Shown piece by piece: positions 10,313-23,800 of a stretch of DNA of 64,000 nt (the stretch's first letter is position 1; the number at the start of each line of letters is the position of its first letter). The position numbers were made by a program, and so were the translations under genes. The notes beneath the pieces were generated by a model, which saw nothing but the letters and a program-made list of their open reading frames with translations, had not been told where the DNA came from and searched no databases. The stretch lies in NCBI RefSeq assembly GCF_002305875.1, contig NZ_CP022098.1:8246001-8310000 (forward strand). Direction: 5' to 3'. This DNA is from Cystobacter fuscus (GTDB taxonomy: Bacteria > Myxococcota > Myxococcia > Myxococcales > Myxococcaceae).

Positions 10313-11898
10313 AGCGGGAACTCCTTGTGGCCGAACAGGCGCTCCGCCGCGATGCGCTCCTCACGGCACTGAGCCAGCAGCCGATCGGACTCGACGATCG
10401 GCTTCGACTGGGCCGTGTAGTGGATGCTGGCGACGTAGTTCAACCAGGGCTCCTGTCCCATGGCGTAGATGAAGACGTTGCGCGCGGAGAACTGGTGGAC
10501 GAGCTCCATGCCTCGCTGGCAGTCGGAGCCGTTGAGTCGGCGGCTCTGGTCCATGTTCCGTTCCAGCTTGCGCGTGAGCAGGGGGCCGTACAGCCAGGAC
10601 TGCGGCGCCCCCTCGCACTCCATCCCGAGGAACAGCGTGTCCACGTCGCCGATGGCCTCGTGGACATGCCGATACATCCGGCCGTCCAGGTTGGCGCTGT
10701 CGGTGACGCACAGCGCGCGTCGGCCCTGGAGGTTGATCAGGTGGCCAATCTTGCTCCGGATGTCGAGGTCACCGTGCTCGCCCATGAACGGGATGCCGGT
10801 GATCGATCCACCCGGAATCTCCAGCGCATCCATCTCCTCCAGCTCGACGACATTCTTGAAGCCGAGCTGCTTGAACATGAGCTTCATGGAGGGATCCAGG
10901 AGCGCGTCGCCGCCGCCGCGCGGGACAACCAGGGTGTTCACCCGGTGGCGCAGTTGCAGCAGGGCCTCGAACAACACGTGATCCTGGTGGTTGTGGGTCA
11001 GCACGACGTAGTCGATCGTGTCGGGCAGGTCCTGGAACGAGAAGCGCCGGACGTCGCTCGGGTACTCGTAGCTGATGAACGGATCCAGCAGGATGGAGGT
11101 CTCGCGGCTCTCGAACAGCAGACAGGCGTGGCCGAAATACCGGACCCGCGGCTGGTCTCCGTCGTAGCGGGGCGTGCGCCGCGGCGGCGTCGGGGTGAGC
11201 AGTCCATCCACCAGCGGCCGCTGCTCCGGCGTGACGCCGAGCGCCTCATAGAGTCCGGCGGCGGTCCCCGGAGTGCGCTGCATCCGGAAGAGCGTGTCGA
11301 TTCCCGGGTGGTCGAAGGACAACGGGAGGTGGAGCCGATCCGGCTGCTCGAGCCGCGGCGTGCTCAGGATGAAGGGCCGGTGATCCTGCTCGATGGGGTA
11401 CAGCATGAGGCTCTGCAGATCCCGCCGGTAGTACCGGCTGCGGTAGAGCAACCCCTCGAGCAGGCGCAGTCCGGGGCGGTTCGAGCCGTCGTAGGTGAGC
11501 TCGACGAAGCCCCGGAGGCAGTCCGGCAGCTTCGCGTACAGCGCATCCATCGAGTAGCCCACGGCCTCGCGCTCGACGAGAGCCGTGGCCTCCGCGATCG
11601 CCTCGGCCAACTGGATGAGGTCCCCGAGCGAGGCCTGGGTGCGCTTGAGCAGCTCTCGCACGTCCGCGCTGCGGTCGGTCTCGTAGTCGATGACCGGTCC
11701 CCCGAGCATCCCCGGCTGTTTGACCGCCGCCATGTGCAGCCGCGGGTTCTGCACGTAGGACTTCATGATCTTCACGTGCTGATTCGCGGTGAGCATGGCC
11801 GCGGTCGCGGGCGGTATCAGATACGACCAGGCGTACCACTGGTTGAACAGTGGTTCGATCACCAGGTTCGGCTTCACGTACACCTGACTGTCACTCAT
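10309..11898 (-). CDS. CmlA-type di-iron beta-hydroxylase with metallo-beta-lactamase fold
   Basis: A 529-residue protein, the same size as CmlA of chloramphenicol synthesis (about 532). An N-terminal region of about 240 residues without known motif is followed by a metallo-beta-lactamase domain with H302-N-H304-Q-D306-H307. Further ligands fit E374 (in M-G-E-H-G-D) and D400 (in C-V-T-D-S). These correspond, with a constant shift of three residues, to the CmlA ligands as I remember them (H305, H307, D309, H310, E377, D403). The glutamate ligand separates this oxygenase group from hydrolytic lactamases. CmlA enzymes hydroxylate the beta-carbon of an amino acid bound to an NRPS carrier domain, using O2 and two reducing equivalents. 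The gene starts 8 nt inside the end of the synthetase gene (ATGAGTGA), so translation is coupled to the likely substrate carrier. Confidence 0.85.
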   Translation of the reverse strand: MSDSQVYVKPNLVIEPLFNQWYAWSYLIPPATAAMLTANQHVKIMKSYVQNPRLHMAAVKQPGMLGGPVIDYETDRSADVRELLKRTQASLGDLIQLAEAIAEATALVEREAVGYSMDALYAKLPDCLRGFVELTYDGSNRPGLRLLEGLLYRSRYYRRDLQSLMLYPIEQDHRPFILSTPRLEQPDRLHLPLSFDHPGIDTLFRMQRTPGTAAGLYEALGVTPEQRPLVDGLLTPTPPRRTPRYDGDQPRVRYFGHACLLFESRETSILLDPFISYEYPSDVRRFSFQDLPDTIDYVVLTHNHQDHVLFEALLQLRHRVNTLVVPRGGGDALLDPSMKLMFKQLGFKNVVELEEMDALEIPGGSITGIPFMGEHGDLDIRSKIGHLINLQGRRALCVTDSANLDGRMYRHVHEAIGDVDTLFLGMECEGAPQSWLYGPLLTRKLERNMDQSRRLNGSDCQRGMELVHQFSARNVFIYAMGQEPWLNYVASIHYTAQSKPIVESDRLLAQCREERIAAERLFGHKEFPL

Positions 11899-14800
11899 CC
11901 TGGCCTCCGGATAGCGCCTGCTGCTTCGTCACGGTGGCCAGTGACCGCTCGATGGCGGCGCCCAGCTCACGCGCGACCTGTATGACCTGTGGCTGCTCGA
12001 GCACCGTGTAGTGCTCGCCCGGCACCTCTACCACGCGCAGCGCCCCCTGGCTGGCCTGCCGCCACCCCTCGAGTTGCCGCGCCTTCTGTGCGGCGGGCGC
12101 GTCCATCGCCTGCAACAGCACCAGCTCGCGCGAGTAGCCCCGCGGCTCGTAGCGCATGCCGGCCCGCAGGTTGCTCGTGAAGACCCGGTAGATCTGCTCC
12201 AGGCGCTTCAGGGACAGCGCGGGCGACAGCAGGCCCAGCGCGACGGCCCGCTCCCGCAGGTAGGCCAGCCGCTCCTCGCCCGCCAGGGCATCCAGATGGG
12301 GCGCCTCCGCCGCGAGCCGCTCGATGCCAGGGCCGAGCAGATCCACGACGAAGTGGCGGAACAGCTCCGCCTCGTCCAGCGCCTCCGCGGTGAGGTTCGA
12401 GAGCACGTTGCTGTCCAGCAACGCCACCATCGCGACCGTCCGGCCCTTCGCCTCCAGCTGGCGCGCCATCTCGTACGCGACGATGCCACCGAAGGACCAG
12501 CCGCCCAGGAGCACGGGACCCTCGGGCCACACCTGCTCGAGCGCCTCGCGGTAGTGGGCCGCCAGCTCGGAGAGCTCGAGCCGCGGAGCCTCCCCGGTCT
12601 CCAGCTCCGGCGCCTGGAAGGCGTAGACGGGCTGGCCGGAGCCGAGCAGCCGGCTCAGCACGTTGTAGGCGGACACGCCTCCGCCCACCGGGTGCACCAG
12701 GAACAGCGGCGGACGCTGGCCCTCGGCCTGGAGTCGGACGAGCGGGGTCGGACGGTTCGCCTCGGCCCCCTGCTCGATGCGGCGGGCCAGCGCCGCGATG
12801 GTCGGCGCCTCGAGGATCGCCCCCACCGGGAGGTGGAAGTCCTGCTCCTCGCGCAGGGTGGCGATGAGCTGCAGGGCCAGCAGGGAGTTGCCGCCCACCT
12901 CGAAGAAGCTGTCCTCCACCCCCAGCCCCGGCATCTTGAGCAGCCGGGTCCAGAGCTCGAGCAGCCGCGCCTCCCACTCCGTGCGCGGAGCGACGGGGGC
13001 CGCGCGGGGGCTGTCCCTCCGCTCCGGCGCCGGCAGCGCGCGACGGTCCAGCTTCCCGTTCGGCGTGACCGGCATCGCCTCGAGCCGGATGAAGGCCGAC
13101 GGCACCATGTACTCGGGCAGCCGCGCCCGCAGGGCGGCGCGCAGCGGCTCGAGCGCCTCGGGCAGCGAGGGATCGCAGACGAGATAGGCCACCAGCCGCT
13201 TGTCGCCGGGCACGTCCTCCCGGGCGAGCACCACCGCCTCGCGGACGCCGGGGTAGGCCACCAGCGCCGTTTCGATCTCACCCAGCTCGATGCGGAAGCC
13301 GCGCAGCTTCACCTGGTGGTCGATGCGCCCGAGGTACTCGATGTCCCCGTTGGGCATGTACCGGGCCAGGTCTCCGGTGCGGTACAGCCGCTCACCGGGC
13401 CGCGTCGCGAACGGATCCGGAACGAACGCCGTCGCGGTCAACTCCGGCCGATGGAGGTAGCCCCGCGCCAGGCCGATGCCGCCGATGTACAGCTCGCCCG
13501 GCACGCCCACCGGCACCGGGTTCAACATCGGATCCAGGAGGTGGATCCGGATGTTGTCGATCGGCTTGCCGATGGGGATGGTCGACAGCCCGTGCCCCGG
13601 CTCGCAGTGCCAGGCGGTGACGTCGATCGCCGCCTCCGTCGGTCCGTACAGGTTGTGCAGCTCGCAGGACAGACGGGTGGCGCACCGCTGCTGCATCTCG
13701 AGCGGCAGGGCCTCACCGCTGCACAGGATCCGCCGGAGGCTGCCGCAGCGCTCGCTGCCGGGCTCCTCCAGGAAGAAGTGCAGCATCGACGGCACGAAGT
13801 GGAGCGTGGTCACCCGCTCGCGCTGGATGAGCTCGACCAGGTACGCCGGATCCTGGTGCCCACCGGGACGCGCGACGAGCAGCCGGGCGCCGGTCATCAA
13901 CGGCCAGATGAACTCCCACACCGACACGTCGAAGCTGAAGGGCGTCTTCTGCAGCACGCAGTCGTCCGGCTTGAGCCGGTAGGCGTCCTGCATCCAGCGC
14001 ACCCGGTTGTACAACCCGGCGTGGGTGTTCATCGCGCCCTTGGGCATGCCCGTCGAGCCCGACGTGTAGATCATGTACGCCAGGTGCTCGCCCACCAGCG
14101 GCACACCCGGATTCTCGCCGCTCTCGCGAGCGATGCGCGGCCAGTCCGAGTCCAGGCCGAGGATCTCCGCGTCCAGGGGAGGCAGGCGCGAGCGCAGCCG
14201 CTCCTGCGTCAGGAGCAGCGAGACGCCCGAGTCGGCGAACATGTACCGCAGGCGCTCCTCGGGGTACTGGGGGTCGAGCGGGACGTAGGCGCCGCCCGCC
14301 TTGAGCACGCCGAGGATGGCGACCACCAGCTCGAGGGAGCGCTCCATGCACAACCCGACCCGGGACTCCGGCCCCACCCCCCGCGCGCGCAGGTGGTGCG
14401 CCAGCTGGTTGGCCCGCTGGTTGAGCTCACGGTAGGTCAGGTGCGCGCCCTCGAACGTCACCGCGATCGCGTCGGGCGAGCGCTCCACCTGCGCCTCGAT
14501 CTCCGCGTGGACCCACACCGTCGTGGGCAGGGCAACCTCGGTGCGGTTCCACCCCACCAGCAGCTCCTGGCGCTCCTCCTCCGGCAGCAGCACGGCGCGG
14601 GCGTGCGGGGCCTCCGGCTGGGAGACCATCTCCTCGAGGCAGCGCACGTAGTACCGCGCGAAGCGCTCAAGCTGCGCCTGGGTCAGCTCGGTGCTCGCCC
14701 CCTCCAGCGACAGCTCCAGCCCTTGGGTCCGCGGGTTCACGTTGAACGTGGCGGCCAGGGTGAAGTTGGTCTCGGTGAAGCTCAGGCCCTCCACGACCTC

Positions 14801-17800
14801 GAGTCCCTCGAAGTCACGCAGGTCCTCCGAGAGCTGGTGGAAGTGCAGGAAGTTGAACGCGGTCTCGAACAGCGGCTGTCCGCCGAGCTCGCGCTGGATC
14901 TGCGCCAGCGGGAAGCGCCGGTGGGACATGAGCTGCTGCTCCGCTTCGAACGCGGCCTCGGCCAGCGCCTTCCAGCTCCCGCCGCCCAGCCGCAGGCGCC
15001 ACGGGACGGTGTTGAGGTGCAGGCCCAGCACCTCCTCGCCCTGGGCCTCCTCGAGACGGCCGTTGGTGATGATGCCGGAGACCACGTCGCGCTGGCCGGA
15101 CAGCAGGCCCAGCACCCGCCCATGCGCGGCGAGCAGCAGGCTCTTGAGGGGCAGGCCCCAGGTGCCCGCCAGCCGGGTGAGGCCGGTGGAGAGCGTCTCT
15201 CCCAGCGGCAGGAGCCGCCAGAGCGACTGCCTCGAGCCGGACGCGGGCGCAACCGGCGGCCGTGGCACGTGGACGAAGGTGAACCCGTCCAGGTATCGCT
15301 TCCAGAAGGCATGGCACTCCGGTGAGCCGAGCGCCTCCCTCTCGAGCCGGATGTAGTCCCGGTAGGTCACCGGAGACGGCGCCGGCAGCACCGGCACGCT
15401 GCCCGACACCTTCGCGTGGTAGCGCGTCAGGAGCTCCGAGAGCATCCGGGTGAAGCTCCAGCCATCGAGCAGCGCGTGGTGGAAGCTCAGGCAGATCTCG
15501 AAGTCCTCCACCCCGAGGCGGAACACCCGCGCGCGCAGCAGCGGCGCCTCGCTCCAGTCGAAGCCACGCTGCTTCTCGGACTCGAGCCAGGCGCGGATCG
15601 CCGCGTCCTGCTGGTCCGCCGCCAGCCCCGTCAGGTCCCCTTCCGAGACCGGCAGCTCGACCTGCTCGTGGACACACTGCAGCAACTGCCGGAAGCCCGT
15701 CAGGTGGAACGAGGTCCGGAGCACCGCATGGGCGGCCACCACCTCGCGCAGGGCCTCGACGAGCTTGCCGTACGCATAGGGGCAGTGCACCCGGTAGCTG
15801 AAGATGTCGTGGTAGGCCGCCGAGCCATCGAAGCCGCTGTGGAAGAACATGCCCGCCTGCAGCATGGAGAGCGGATAGGCGTCGACCACGTCGGACGGCA
15901 GGCGGCGCCGGTCCTCCTCGTCAATCAAGCTGAACGGCGCGCTCCGCGCGGGCGGGCCACTCCCCTGCTCCACGGCGGACGTCGGCTCGAGCTTCAGGCC
16001 CGCCGCCAGCTCGGCCACGGTCTTCTGCGTGAACAGCTGCATCAGCGAGACGTTCAGCCCCCGCTCCTTGAGGAGCGCGAGCACCCGGATGCTCAGGATC
16101 GAGTCGCCACCCAACGCGAAGTAGTTGTCGCGGATGCCGACCCGCTCGAGGCCCAGCACCTCGCCCCACACCTCGGTGATGATGCGCTCGACGTCGTCGC
16201 GAGGCGCCTCATAGGACCCGCCCAGCTCGAGCCGCGCCGAGTCCGGCTCCGGCAGCGCCTTGCGGTCGACCTTGCCCGTGGCGGTCATCGGCATGCGGTC
16301 GAGCAGGACGAAGGCCGCGGGCAACATGTAGTCGGGCAGCGACTGCTGCAGGAAGTCCCGCAGCTGCACGACGGTGGGCGTCTCGCCCGGGCGGGGCAGC
16401 ACGTAGGCGATGAGCTGCTTGAGGCCCTCGGCGCTGGTGCGCAGCAGGACCGCCGCCTCGGCCAGCGACGGATGCGCCCGGAGCGCCGTCTCGATCTCCC
16501 CCAGCTCGACCCGGAAGCCGCGGATCTTGATCTGGTTGTCGAACCGGCCGAGGAACTCGATGTCCCCCTCCGGCAGGAAGCGCACCAGGTCGCCCGTGCG
16601 GTACAGCCGCTCGCTCAGACCCTCCGGGAATGGATTCGGGACGAACTTCTGGGCGCTCAGCTCCGGCGCGTTCCAGTAGCCGTGGGCCAGCCCCGGCCCG
16701 CCCAGGTACAGCTCGCCCGGAATGCCGGCCGGCACCGGGTGGAGGGCCGCATCCAACACGTAGACGGACGTGTGCGCGATCGGTCGGCCGATCGGGAGGA
16801 CGTTGCCGGTGAAGTCCGGACGGATGGGATACCAGAGCGCGAAGGTGGTGCACTCCGTCGGGCCGTAGACGTTCAGCAGCCGCTCGGGCGGCCCGGCCCG
16901 GAACACCTCGCGCACCCAGCGCGGGTCGACGACGTCGCCGCCGACCAGCACCGTCCGGAGCGACCGGAACACGCCCGGCACCCGCTGCACCACCTGGTTG
17001 AACAGGGCCGAGGTGATGAACATCACGGTGAGCCCGCGCCGCGCGATCTCCGCCGCGAACACCTCCGGCGACAGCAGCACCTCCTTGGAGAGGATGGACA
17101 CCCGCGCGCCATGCACCAGCGCGCCCCAGATCTCGAACGTCGCGGCGTCGAAGGTGATCGTCGCGAGCTGCGCGAAGCGATCGTCGGAGCGCACCGGCAC
17201 GTAGTTCGTATCCGAGACCAGCCGGGCGATCGCCTTGTGGGGGATGGACACCCCCTTGGGCCGGCCGGTCGAGCCCGAGGTGTACAGGATGTACGCCAGG
17301 TCATCCGGGCCATTCACCGGCTCCGGATTGGTTTCCGGCGTGGCGAGCGTGTCGAGTTGCAGGTCCAGGGCGAACAGGTTGCCCTCGAAGTCCGGCAACT
17401 CGTACATGTACTGCGACTCGATGAGCAGCGTCCGCGGACGGACGTCGTCGAGCATGTACTGGATGCGGTCGCTCGAGTAGCCGGGGTCGAGCGGCACATA
17501 GGCGCCGCCAGCCTTCAGGATGGCCAGCATCGCGATGATGGCCCGCTCGGAGCGGTCGAGCATCATGCCCACCGGCTCGCCCGGCTGGAGCTGGTAGTCC
17601 TGCCGGAGCATGTGCGCGAGACGGTTGGCCGCCTCGTTGAGCTGCCGGTAGGTCAGCGAGACGTCCCCGTTCTCGATGGCGAGGGCCTCGGGCGTGCGTG
17701 CCGCCTGCGCCTCGAACAGCCGCGCCACCGGGGTGTCGATCGAGATCCGCGCCCCGTCGCTCAGCGACGCGGTGGGCTCGAGCCGAGGCACGTGGTTCCA

Positions 17801-20800
17801 GCCGCGCAGGATCAGCTCCCGCTCCGCGGCGGTCAGCATCGGCAGCGCCTGGAGCCGCTCGCCGGGGGCCGAGACGATCGACTCGAGCAGGGTCCGGTAG
17901 TGCTCCAGCAGGCGGGAGATGGTGTCGTCGTTGAACAGGGCGGTGCTGTACTCGAGCGAGCCGACCAACCCCTCGCGGGTCTCGTCGAAGACGAACGTCA
18001 TGTCGACCTTGGAGGTCTCCCCCGGGAGCATCAGCGGCTCGAGCTTCAGGCCGGCCAGCTCGAGCTCGGGCATCGGGACGTTCAGCAGGACGAACATCAC
18101 CTGCGCCAGCGGGGCGCGGCTGGTATCGCGCTCCTTGACCAGCGCCTCGACCAGCTTCTCGAAGGGGACCTCCTGGTGCGCGTAGGCGCCCAGCGTGTTC
18201 CGCCGGACCCGCTGCAGGAGCTGCTGGAAGCTCTCATCGCTCCGGAACCGGGTGCGGATGGGCAGCAGGTTGAGGAAGGGCCCGATGAGCGATTCCAGCT
18301 CGGCATGGGTGCGTCCGGCGATGGACGTCCCCACCACCATGTCCTCCTGGCCCGTGTAGCGGTGCAGCAGGACGTGGAAGGCACTGAGCAGGGTCATGAA
18401 CAGCGTGGCCCCTTCCTGACGGCTCAGCGCGCGCAGGCGCTCGGAGAGCTCGGGGGACAGGGTCAGCGTCTGGGTACGACCGGAGCTGTCCATCGCCGTC
18501 GGCCGCGGACGGTCCGTCGGCAGCTCGAGCACCGGAGGCGCCTCGCCGAGCGCCTCGCGCCACCAGGCCAGCTGCGACTCGAGCACCTCGCCCTTCAGCC
18601 ACGACTGCTGCCAGAGGGCGTAGTCCCGGTACTGGAGCGGCAGCTCCGGCAGCGAGGCCGCCGTGCCGGAGACGGCCGCCGCGTAGAGCGTCGACAGCTC
18701 GCGGATCAGGATGCCCATCGACCACCCGTCGGAGACGATGTGGTGCATGTTGATGAGCAGCACGTGCTCCGTGTCCTCGAGCCGGAGAAGCCGCGTCCGC
18801 ACCAGCGGGCCGGCGGCCAGGTCGAAGGCATGGCGCAACTCCTCGCGGGCCCGCTGTTGCACCTCCACCTCGCGCTGCTCGCGAGGCACCGAGCGGAGAT
18901 CCTCCACGGGCAGCGACAGCCGGCAGTCCGGGTGCACGACCTGCACCGCCCCGTGTCCGACCGTCTGGAAGGTCGTCCGCAGCAACTCGTGCCGCTGCTC
19001 GATGTCACGCAGGCACGAGAGCAGCCGCTCCGTGTCCAGCGGGCCCGAGAGCCGCAGCGCCCCGGGGACGTTGTAGGCCGGGTTGCCGGGCTGGAGCTGG
19101 TCCACGAACCACATGCGCTGCTGCGCGTACGACAGGGGCGACGTCACGCCTGTCGCCGCCCGGGTGAGGGGCGGCGCCTTGGGGGCGTTCCTCGTGGCGA
19201 GCGCGGCCTCCACGACCGCGGCGGACTCCCGGAGCGTCGGATGCTCGAACAGGCTGCGGATCGGCAGCTCGATCTGGAACGTGCTCCGCACCTGCGAGAC
19301 GACCCGGGTGGCCAGCAGCGAGTGACCGCCCAGCATGAAGAAGCTGTCGCGGGCCCCAACCTCCTGGACGCCCAGGACCTCGCGCCAGATGTCCGCCAGC
19401 TGCTGCTCGATGGCCGTCAGCGGCGAGGCGTCGGCGGCGGGGGTGGTCGGCTTCAGCTCGAGCAGCGCCTTCCGATCGATCTTCCCGGAGAGCGTCAGCG
19501 GGAGCTTGTCCATCGGCACGAAGACCGAGGGAACCATGTAGGCGGGCAGCCGGCGCTGGAGCGCCGCGCGCACCGCGTCCTCCGGGAAGTGCTCCGGCGC
19601 GTCGGTGACGACGTAGGCGGCGAGGTGCTTTCCGCCGCGCTCGTTCAGGAGCACCACGGCCTCCCGCACCTGGGGCTGGTCACGGAGCGCGGCCTCGATC
19701 TCCTGAAGCTCGATGCGGAAGCCCCGCAGCTTCACCTGGTGGTCCGCGCGGCCCATGAACATCAGCCGGCCATCCGGCAGGTAACGCGCGATGTCGCCCG
19801 TGCGGTACATCCGCGCGCCCGGCGTGGTGCTGAACGGGTCGGGCAGGAAGCGCTCCGCCGTGAGCCCGGGACGCGACAGGTAGCCGCGAGCCACCCCCGT
19901 CCCACCGATGTACATCTCGCCCGGCACACCGACCGGGACCGGCTGGAGCCGCTCATCGAGCAGGTACACCGCCGTGTTCCAGATGGGGCTGCCGATCGGC
20001 GGCGGAGAGACGCCGGGCCGCAGCCGGGCGAGCGGCATGGCGGTCGCGCAGACCGTGATTTCCGTCGGCCCGTACAGGTTGAAGAGGCGCTGCGCCAGCG
20101 GGGATGCGCTCACGTCCGGGAGCGCGTCTCCGCCCGCCAGCAGGTAGCGGAGCCCGAGCGAGGTCGCGCCCGGCTCGTTCGCCACCGCCGCCGCCATGGG
20201 CGTCGGCAACATGCTGACGGAGATCCGCTGCTCGCGGAGCCACTCGACCAGGCGGGCCGGCGCCAGGCGGGCTTCGTCATCCGGGATGCAGATCGTGGCA
20301 CCCGAGACCAGGGAGGGCCAGACGTCGAGGATGGTTCCATCGAAGCCCGTCCCGAAGGTCAGCGTCGTCCGGTCCCCCGGTGCCAGCTCGACGGTGGCGC
20401 GGTACCAGCCCGCCAGGTTGACGGCGCCGCGGTGCGGAACGAGGACGCCCTTGGGCTGTCCGGTCGAGCCCGAGGTGTAGATGACGTAGGCGAGCTCCTC
20501 CAGGGTGCGCCGCACCGGTTTCGCACGGAGGCCGCCGCCCGAGCCCCACCGGGAGGCGCCCTCGCGCCACGACACGACGCGCACGCCTTCCGGCGGTGTC
20601 CCCTCGCCCCATCCGTCACGCGTCAACACGAGTGGCGCGCCCGCATCCCGCAGCATGTAGGCGATGCGCTCGCGCGGGTTGGCCGGGTCCATCGTGAGGT
20701 AGGCGCCTCCGGCCTTGAGGATGGCCAGGAGCGTGATGAGGTATTCCGGCGACCGCTCGAGCAGCACGCCCACCGGCGTCTCACGGCCCACCCCCTGCGC

Positions 20801-23800
20801 CTGGAGCCAGGCGGCGAGCGACTCGGCCCGCGCATCCAGCTCCTGGTACGTCAGGCGCACGTCTCCCTGGGAGACCGCGAGCGCCTGGGGCGTGCGCGCC
20901 GCCTGGTGCTCGAACAGCTCGTGCAGGAGCAGCTCCGCCACGAGGGGTTGCTGGGTCTCGTTCCAGGCGCGCAGTTGCTGGCGCTCCCCGGCCGACAGCA
21001 GCTCCACCTCATGGATGCGCTGCTCGGGCGCACGGACCAGCGACTCGAGCAGCCGCTGGTAGTGCTCGAGCATGCGCTGGATGGTCGCCGCGTCGAACAG
21101 ATCGAGGTTGTACTCGGCGACGAGCGTCAACCCCTCGGACGCTTCCACCGCCGTCAGGGTCAGGTCGAACTTCGCGGTGTTGCCCTCGGGCTCCATGTAG
21201 CCGCACGTCAGCCCCGGCATCGCGATGGGCTCGAACGGCGCGTTCTGGAGCGCGAACAGCACCTGGAAGATGGGGCTCCAGCCGAGATCGCGCTGCGGCT
21301 GGAGCACCTCGACCAGCCGCTCGAAGGGCAGGTCCTGGTGGGCGTACGCCGAGAGCGCCGTCTCGCGCACCCGCGCCAGCAGCTGGCGGAAGGTGGGATT
21401 GCCGGAGAGGTCCGTGCGCAGCGCCAACGTGTTGACGAAGAAGCCGATGAGCCCCTCGAGCTCGGCCCGGTTGCGGTTGGCGATCGGCGTGCCCACCACG
21501 ATGTCCTGCTGCCGCGAGTAGCGGGCGAGCAGGACGTTGAAGGCCGTGAGGAGGGTCATGAACAGGGTCGCCTCCTCCTCGCGGCTCACGGTGTGGAGGG
21601 AGCGCAAGAGGTCCGCCGGGATCGTCAGCGAGAGCTGAGCGCCGCGCTGGGTCTGCACGGCGGGCCGCGGGCGATCCGTGGGCAGCTCGAGCAGCGGCGG
21701 CGCCCCGGTCAGCTGGTTGCGCCAGTAGTCGAGCTGGGCCGCGAGTGAAGAGCCCCGCAGGTACTCGCGCTGCCAGACGGCGAAGTCCGCGTACTGGATG
21801 GGCAGCTCGGGCAGCCGCGGGGAGTGGCCCTCGGCCAGCGCCCGGTAGACGTCCGTCAGCTCCCGCACCAGCACTCCGATGGACCAGCCATCCGAGATGA
21901 TGTGGTGCATGCACAGCAGCAGGATGTGGTCGTCCTCCGCGAGCTCCAGCACCGCGGCGCGCAGCAGCGGGGCCTGCTTCAAGTCAAACGGCTGCTCCGC
22001 GTAGGCAATGCCCGCGGCCCGCGCACGCGACTCGCGCACGTCGGACGGCAGCGCGCGCAGGTCCTCCCACCGCACCTGGAACGGCACGGTGGCCGCGATC
22101 CGCTGCACGGGCTGGCCGTCGACGGACACGAAGCTCGTACGGAACGACTCATGGTGCTGGACCAGCACCTCGAGGCTCTGCTCCAGCGCGCGCCGGTCCA
22201 GCTGGCCACGCATCCGCACCAGCGCGGGGATGTGGTACGACGCGCCGCCCGGGGCGAGCTGCTCGAGGAACCAGAGGCGCTGCTGGGCGTAGGAGAGCGG
22301 CAGGTCCCCCGTACGCGCCACGGCCACCAGCGCCGGCTCCGTCGCCGCGCCGGTCCCCACCCGCTGCTCGATGCGCGTGGCCAGCTCCTCGAGGCGGGGC
22401 GCCTCGAACAGCACGCGCAGCGGCAGCTCGATCCCCAGGCTCTTGCGGAGGTGCGACACCACCTGCGTGGCCATCAGGGAGTGGCCACCCAGCTCGAAGA
22501 AGTTGTCCTCGAGCCCCACCTCGCGCACGTCGAGCACCTGCCGCCACAGCTCCGCCAGCATCCGCTCGGTGGGCGTGCGCGGCGCGGTGCGCTGGAGGTT
22601 CTCGGAGCCGACGCCGTCCAGGGAAGGCAGCGCCTTGCGGTCCACCTTGCCGTTGGGCGTCAGCGGGAGGGACGCCAACCGCACGAAGGCGGAGGGCACC
22701 ATGTACGCGGGGAGCGACTGCTGGAGGAACTCCCGCAGGGCCCGGGCCTCCGGCATCTCCTCCGGCTTCCAGGGCACGACGTAGGCCACCAGCCGCTTGT
22801 CGTCCAGGGCCTCGCCCACCGCCACCACCACCACCTCGCGGATGGCCGGGTGGCGCACCAGCGCGGACTCGATCTCCCCCGGCTCCACGCGGAAGCCGCG
22901 CACCTTCACCTGGGTGTCGCGCCGACCCAGGAACTGGATCGTGCCGTCCGGCAGGTACCGGGCCAGGTCTCCGGTGCGGTACAGCCGCGCACCCGGCAGG
23001 CCGCTGAACGGATCGGGAATGAAGCGCTCCGCCGTCAGGTCCGGCCGCTCGAGGTAGCCCCAGGCGAGCCCGTCTCCCCCGGCGAAGAGCTCTCCGGGGA
23101 CGCCCGTGGGAACGGGCCGCAGGTACTTGTCGAGCAGGTACACGCGGGTGTTGCCGATGGGGCGGCCAATGGGGACGGAGTGCCCCACCTGGGCGGGATC
23201 CGTCATCACATGGCAGCAGGTGAAGGTAGTCACCTCGGTGGGCCCGTACCCGTTGATGAGCATGCCGCCGCGCGCCAGGTGCTCACGCACCCGAGCCGGG
23301 GGCAACACATCGCCTCCGGCCAGTACCTGCCGCACCCGTCCCAACACCTCGGGCTGCTCCGCCACCATCTGCTCGAACAGGGCCGCCGTCAGCCACAGCG
23401 TCGTCACCTCGTGCCGCGTCAACAGCCGCGCCAGCTCCTCCAGCGAGAGGGCCTGCGCGGGCGCCACCACCAACCGGGCCCCGTGCAGCAGACTGCCCCA
23501 GAGCTCGAACGTCGAGGCATCGAAGGACGGCGAGGCGGCCTGGAGGACGACCTCCCGCGCCCCCCACCGGGCGTACGATGACCCCACCACCAGCCGCACC
23601 ACGGCGCGGTGGGGGACACAGACGCCCTTGGGCCGCCCGGTGGAACCCGAGGTGTACATGATGTACGCGAGCGCCTCGGCCGGGGTGTCGATGCCGGGCG
23701 ACACCTGGGGACGGGTGGAGAACTCCTCCCAGCCGGTGTCCAGGCACACGACCTCCACGCCATGCGCGGGCAGCTTCGCCCGCAGCCGCTCCTGGATGAG

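Noticed and set aside
10309-11898. Hydrolytic metallo-beta-lactamase (resistance gene)
   Set aside because: Size, N-terminal domain and the glutamate ligand at 374 fit CmlA-type oxygenases rather than lactamases.
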